Assembly (NCBI GenBank): GCA_017453765.1
Contig: JAFTEG010000148.1
Span: 1 to 8,624 of the forward strand
DNA from: Selenomonadaceae bacterium
GTDB lineage: Bacteria; Bacillota; Negativicutes; Selenomonadales; Selenomonadaceae
Length of the DNA stretch: 8,624 nucleotides
Direction of reading: 5' to 3'
Under the pieces are notes generated by a model. That model did no database searches, had not been told where the DNA came from, and saw nothing but the letters and a program-made list of their open reading frames with translations. Shown one piece after another: positions 5,987 through 8,624 of the stretch (the stretch's first letter is position 1; each line of letters opens with the position of its first letter). The translations under genes were made by a program, and so were the position numbers.

Positions 5987-7166
5987 CTATAACCTGTCAA
6001 TATGGAAGGTGCCGCGTATAATTTCTTTGCGGTGACAATGCGGACATTCGTTAGCAATAATGCCGGTGTAGCCGCAGACGGGGTCGCGGTCTACGGGGTG
6101 ATTGATGCTGAAATATCCCATGTCGGCATCGTGCATTGCGCGGACAACTGCTTCAAAGGCGGAAATATTTTTGGTAGGGTCGCCGTCCATTTCAATGTAG
6201 GCAATATGCCCCGCGTTGCAAAGTGCGTGGTACGGCGCCTCAATTCTAATTTTGTCGTGCGCGCAGATTGGGAAGTAAACCGGTACGTGACTGGAATTAG
6301 TCATGTAATCGCGGTCGGTGACGCCTTTTATAATGCCGTAAACTTTTCTGTTGGCGCGTTGAAATTGTCCCGCCGTCGATTCAGCGGGAGTGCCGAAGGT
6401 CGTCCAATTACGCGTTTCAAGCTTTGTATATTCGTCGGTACGTTTTCTAAGGTGACCTACGATTTTCAAGCCGAGTTCCTGCGCGGTTTCACTTTGTCCG
6501 TGATGCTTGCCGGTAAGCGCTACAAGACACTCTGCAAGACCGCAAAAACCGATTGAGTAGCTTGCGTGTTTCAGTACGTCTTTAATTTTATCCGTAGGCT
6601 TAAGTTTATCGCTGTCAAGCCAGACGCCTTGTCCCATGAGGAAGGGAAAATTGTAGACGTGCTTTTCTTCAATGGTTTTAAGGCGGAAAAGCAGGTAGTC
6701 ATGGCAAATGGTAATGTACTTGTCATAAAGGCGGAAAAATTCATCAAGGTTGCCTTTAGCCTCAAGCGCAAGTTTAGGCAGGTTTATAGTGACGAAAGAA
6801 AAATTTCCGCGCGAGCCGGATTGTTCGGGACCGTTGACATTAGACATTACGCGGGTTCTGCATCCCATAGTTGCCACAACGCTGTTGTAGTCACCTTCTT
6901 TGTAATATTGCAAATTGTACGGCGCGTCAACGTTTGTAAAATTCGGAAATAAACGTTTCGCGCTTACTCTGCATGCTTGCCTGAATAAATCGTAGTTGGG
7001 ATCGTCTACATTGTAATTAACACCGGCTTTAAGCTGAAAAACGGAAATGGGAAAAATCGGCGTTTCACCATTTCCGAGACCCGCTTCAGTGGCGTTCAAA
7101 ACTTCGCGAATCACCAATCTGCCTTCGGGACTTGTATCCATTCCATAATTGATTGAGCTGAAGGGT
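5987..7166 (-). CDS. nrdD: Anaerobic ribonucleoside-triphosphate reductase NrdD, exon 2 (lacks the glycyl-radical motif)
   Basis: Second coding part of nrdD, codons 336-727 of the spliced gene. It begins inside the split Val codon and continues PFSSINYGMDTSPEGR, LNATEAGLGNGETPIFPI, VATMGCRTRVMSN (a conserved active-site Cys) and ends SINHPVDRDPVCGYTGIIANECPHCHRKE, the zinc-binding region. Read without splicing, an ORF runs to an ATG at 7237, but its first 24 codons are intron sequence unlike any NrdD. The end is abnormal. After FHIDRL the frame stops at 5989-5987, whereas NrdD proteins continue with about 35 residues holding RxTGYL, whose Gly carries the catalytic radical. No such motif is in frame before the terminator 30 bases on. 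Neither nrdG nor any other gene follows. It may be a 3'-truncated enzyme, a sequence error, or one completed by another polypeptide. Confidence 0.9.
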
Positions 7167-7515
7167 CTTTTGTGATTACCGGCAGGCTTTTTATCCTGCC
7201 CTCCGGAACTTTCGTTCATTTTCATCAATCTGTCCATTCAGATTCGGTTTGGCGTACGTTTTCACCTTCGACTTTACGTTAAGGTGTAAGGCACTCTTGG
7301 AGGATTATATTCCGCTTTTGCGGGTTCACCTCTACGCTCTACGGTGTCGTCGTTTTTTAAGCGGCGATTACCTCGACATTAACTTAGATTTAATTTAAGA
7401 CTTAATCTAAGGGCTGTTTGTAAAGTTAATGATGTATAAATTTTAATTTAAATCCTTAGTCTTTATCGATTTTGCCTTATTCTAAGCTACGTATTTCTAC
7501 GCAGTCAGGCACTCT
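7167..7515 (-). ncRNA. Group I self-splicing intron in nrdD (349 nt, no ORF)
   Basis: The intron breaks nrdD inside a conserved block, in codon 335 (GT|A). Splicing 7516 to 7166 restores Q-V-P-F in frame. Group I marks seen directly: the 5' exon ends in U and the intron ends in G (7167). P1 pairs exon CAGGU (7520-7516) with GCCUG (7510-7506), placing a U.G at the splice site. P2 is a 7-bp hairpin with a GAAA loop (7504-7487). P3 is 7 bp, UAAGGCA (7479-7473) with UGCCUUA (7293-7287). P4 is 7469-7464 with 7378-7373. P6 is 7372-7365 with 7349-7343. P7 is GCGUA (7337-7333) with UACGC (7256-7252). P8 is CACCUU (7286-7281) with AAGGUG (7268-7263), directly after P3'. An insert hairpin lies at 7332-7300, and P9-type hairpins at 7244-7227, 7217-7206 (GAAA loop) and 7200-7181. 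P3 and P7 form the expected pseudoknot. Extra helices between P7 and P3' suggest subgroup IA. The P7 assignment is the least certain. Confidence 0.85.
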
Positions 7516-8519
7516 ACCTGCGCTCCGGCTCGGCTGTGGAGCGTGTTAAAATTGAATATCAACGCCTCCATTGCTTGATGCGTTTCCTCTTCAACGTCCC
7601 TGCAAGCTGATTTATAAACTTTTTCGGCAAGATTTTTTGAGCCGACTACTTCTGTCAAATTTTCCACTGCGGCGGAATTTATACCTTCTGAATAAGTGCA
7701 TACGTCAAGATTAATTTTTTCTTCATTCGGTTCAATGTCACAAAATTCGGCGGCACGTTTCACCGCAAGTTTAATCGCCTTCTTAAAAGATTTTCTCACG
7801 CCTTCGGCCATAGCATAATCAAAGGCGTTTATGCTCTGTCCGCCGAACATATCATTTTGATCGCTTTGAATAGCAATGCAAGCCAGCGCCGAATATGCAC
7901 GAATGGAATTTGGTTCGCGTAAAAAGCCGTGACCTGTCGAAAAGCCGCCATGAAAAAGTTTCAACAAATCTATTTGACAACAATTCAGCGTTATCAGGCT
8001 AAAGTCTTTGTCATGTATATGAATCCAGTCTTCTTTGTCAGCCAATGCAAATTCTTCCGGTAAAACGTAATTGTCAACGAAAAATTTTGCTCCCTCCGTG
8101 CCGAGTTTGAGCATAATTCCCATTGAGGCATCTGCATTAATGTTTGCATTGTCGCGTTTTAAATCGATATCTGCCGAATTTGCGAAGAAAATATCTTTGT
8201 ACGTATCCATTAAATTTTTTTTGGCGTCACGTCTTTGCGCGTGCTTTTGTCGATAGACAATGTACTGTTTCGCAACGTCAAAAAAACCGTGCGTCATCAG
8301 CGTCGTTTCAACAATGTTTTGAATCTCTTCAACGCCGATGCCGTCACGGTCGGAAATGGCGCGTTCAACGTCTTGCGTCACGCTTTCCACGTCTTCCGGC
8401 TTAAGTTTGTCTCCTGCGGTAGTTGCGTCGCGATTTGCTCCTGCAACGGCATTAAAAATTTTTCGGCGGTCATAGACAACGCTGTTACCCGACCGCTTTG
8501 TTACCGTTTTTAGCTGCAT
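7516..8519 (-). CDS. nrdD: Anaerobic ribonucleoside-triphosphate reductase NrdD, exon 1
   Basis: NrdD is the class III reductase that makes dNTPs from NTPs without oxygen, using a glycyl radical installed by NrdG and formate as reductant. Exon 1 encodes residues 1-334 plus two bases of codon 335. It opens with an ATP-cone regulatory domain (about 3-95: VTKRSGNSVVYDRRKIFNAV, then VEEIQNIVETTLM), which senses ATP/dATP. The core follows: WIHIHDKDF, NCCQIDLLKLFHGG (a conserved Cys), GQSINAFDYAMAEGVRK, and MEALIFNFNTLHSRAGAQV at the exon end. Without splicing, translation would add ECLTA and stop at 7497, giving a dead 340-residue fragment. The ATG at 8519 has AAAGGAG 9 bases upstream. Exons 1 and 2 together give 727 residues, close to normal length despite the missing C-terminus. 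Confidence 0.93.
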
Positions 8520-8533
8520 TTAACCTCTCTCCT

Positions 8534-8569
8534 TTCTAAAAAAAGTTCCAAGCCTTTTACGGCAAGTGG
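8534..8569 (-). promoter_or_regulatory. Hairpin plus U-run in the nrdD leader
   Basis: In transcript direction, CCA and GCC (8569-8561) can pair with GGC and UGG (8554-8548) around an internal loop, and seven U follow (about 8545-8539) just before the ribosome site. The stem is weak. It could be an attenuator, the terminator of a gene upstream of the window, or chance. Confidence 0.25.
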
Positions 8570-8573
8570 AGAT

Positions 8574-8602
8574 ATTCTAGCAAAGAAAACTTTTTTAAGC
8601 AA
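8574..8602 (-). promoter_or_regulatory. Likely promoter of nrdD
   Basis: On the minus strand TAGAAT (8579-8574) is a good -10; 17 bases upstream is TTGCTT (8602-8597), a poor -35. The leader would be about 48 bases. No NrdR-box pair was recognised. Confidence 0.5.
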
Positions 8603-8624
8603 AGGACAGAATGCTACTTTAAAA

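Noticed and set aside
6002..6952. Plus-strand ORFs of 184 and 128 codons opposite nrdD
   Set aside because: They are shadows of the well-matched nrdD frame, with no family resemblance or ribosome sites.
7397..7465. Alternative P7 from AAAGACUAAGG (about 7463-7454) and AGAUUAAGUC (about 7408-7399), which resemble the classical R and S core motifs
   Set aside because: That would leave only about 20 bases for P3 to P6, too few for the core.
7167..7515. Intein, group II intron or ribosomal bypass instead of a group I intron
   Set aside because: The segment is not in frame (349 bases) and has stops, so it is not an intein. It lacks GUGYG at its start and an AY end as group II needs. It is far longer than known bypass gaps.
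5987..8519. nrdD as two independent genes or a frameshifted pseudogene
   Set aside because: The halves join in phase at the base only when a 349-base segment with group I boundary rules is removed; a frameshift would not leave that much unrelated DNA, and ORF starts inside the gap give non-NrdD residues.

Overview
The window looks like chromosome from an anaerobic, low-to-moderate GC Firmicute, most likely a Negativicutes/Selenomonadales-type organism. This is inference from gene content and protein style (SigH-family sigma factor, short-form HisG, oxygen-independent NrdD, AGCS carrier, A/T-rich intergenic DNA with strong TTGACA/TATAAT promoters); no phylogeny was run.

Layout. Minus strand, 1-2453: a kptA-mpg pair with a 4-base ATGA stop/start overlap and its own extended -10 promoter, followed by the 5' part of clpB, which has its own promoter and runs off the left edge. 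Plus strand, 2578-5823: hisG (apparently starting at a non-standard ACG codon), a SigH-type sigma factor gene, and an alanine/glycine:cation symporter gene, each with its own promoter. A bidirectional terminator at 5919-5957 separates the symporter from a convergent minus-strand nrdD that fills the rest of the window.

The main result is in nrdD. The gene reads as two open frames that break inside one conserved block (HSRAGAQV / PFSSINYG). The 349 bases between them have the features of a self-splicing group I intron: the 5' exon ends in U, the intron ends in G, a P1 helix carries the splice-site U.G pair, and a P3/P7 pseudoknot with P4, P6, P8 and P9 helices can be drawn by hand. Precise removal of 7515-7167 restores one frame of 727 codons. 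The intron carries no ORF, so it would rely on host or outside help for mobility.

A second oddity is at the 3' end of the same gene. The reading frame stops just after the zinc-site region, before the RxTGYL glycyl-radical motif that NrdD needs for catalysis, and a terminator follows within about 30 bases. No nrdG activase gene is next to it. The two halves of the protein are otherwise well conserved, so this is either a recent 3' truncation, a sequence error, or an enzyme completed in some other way.

No CRISPR array, tRNA, rRNA, transposase or prophage gene was seen.
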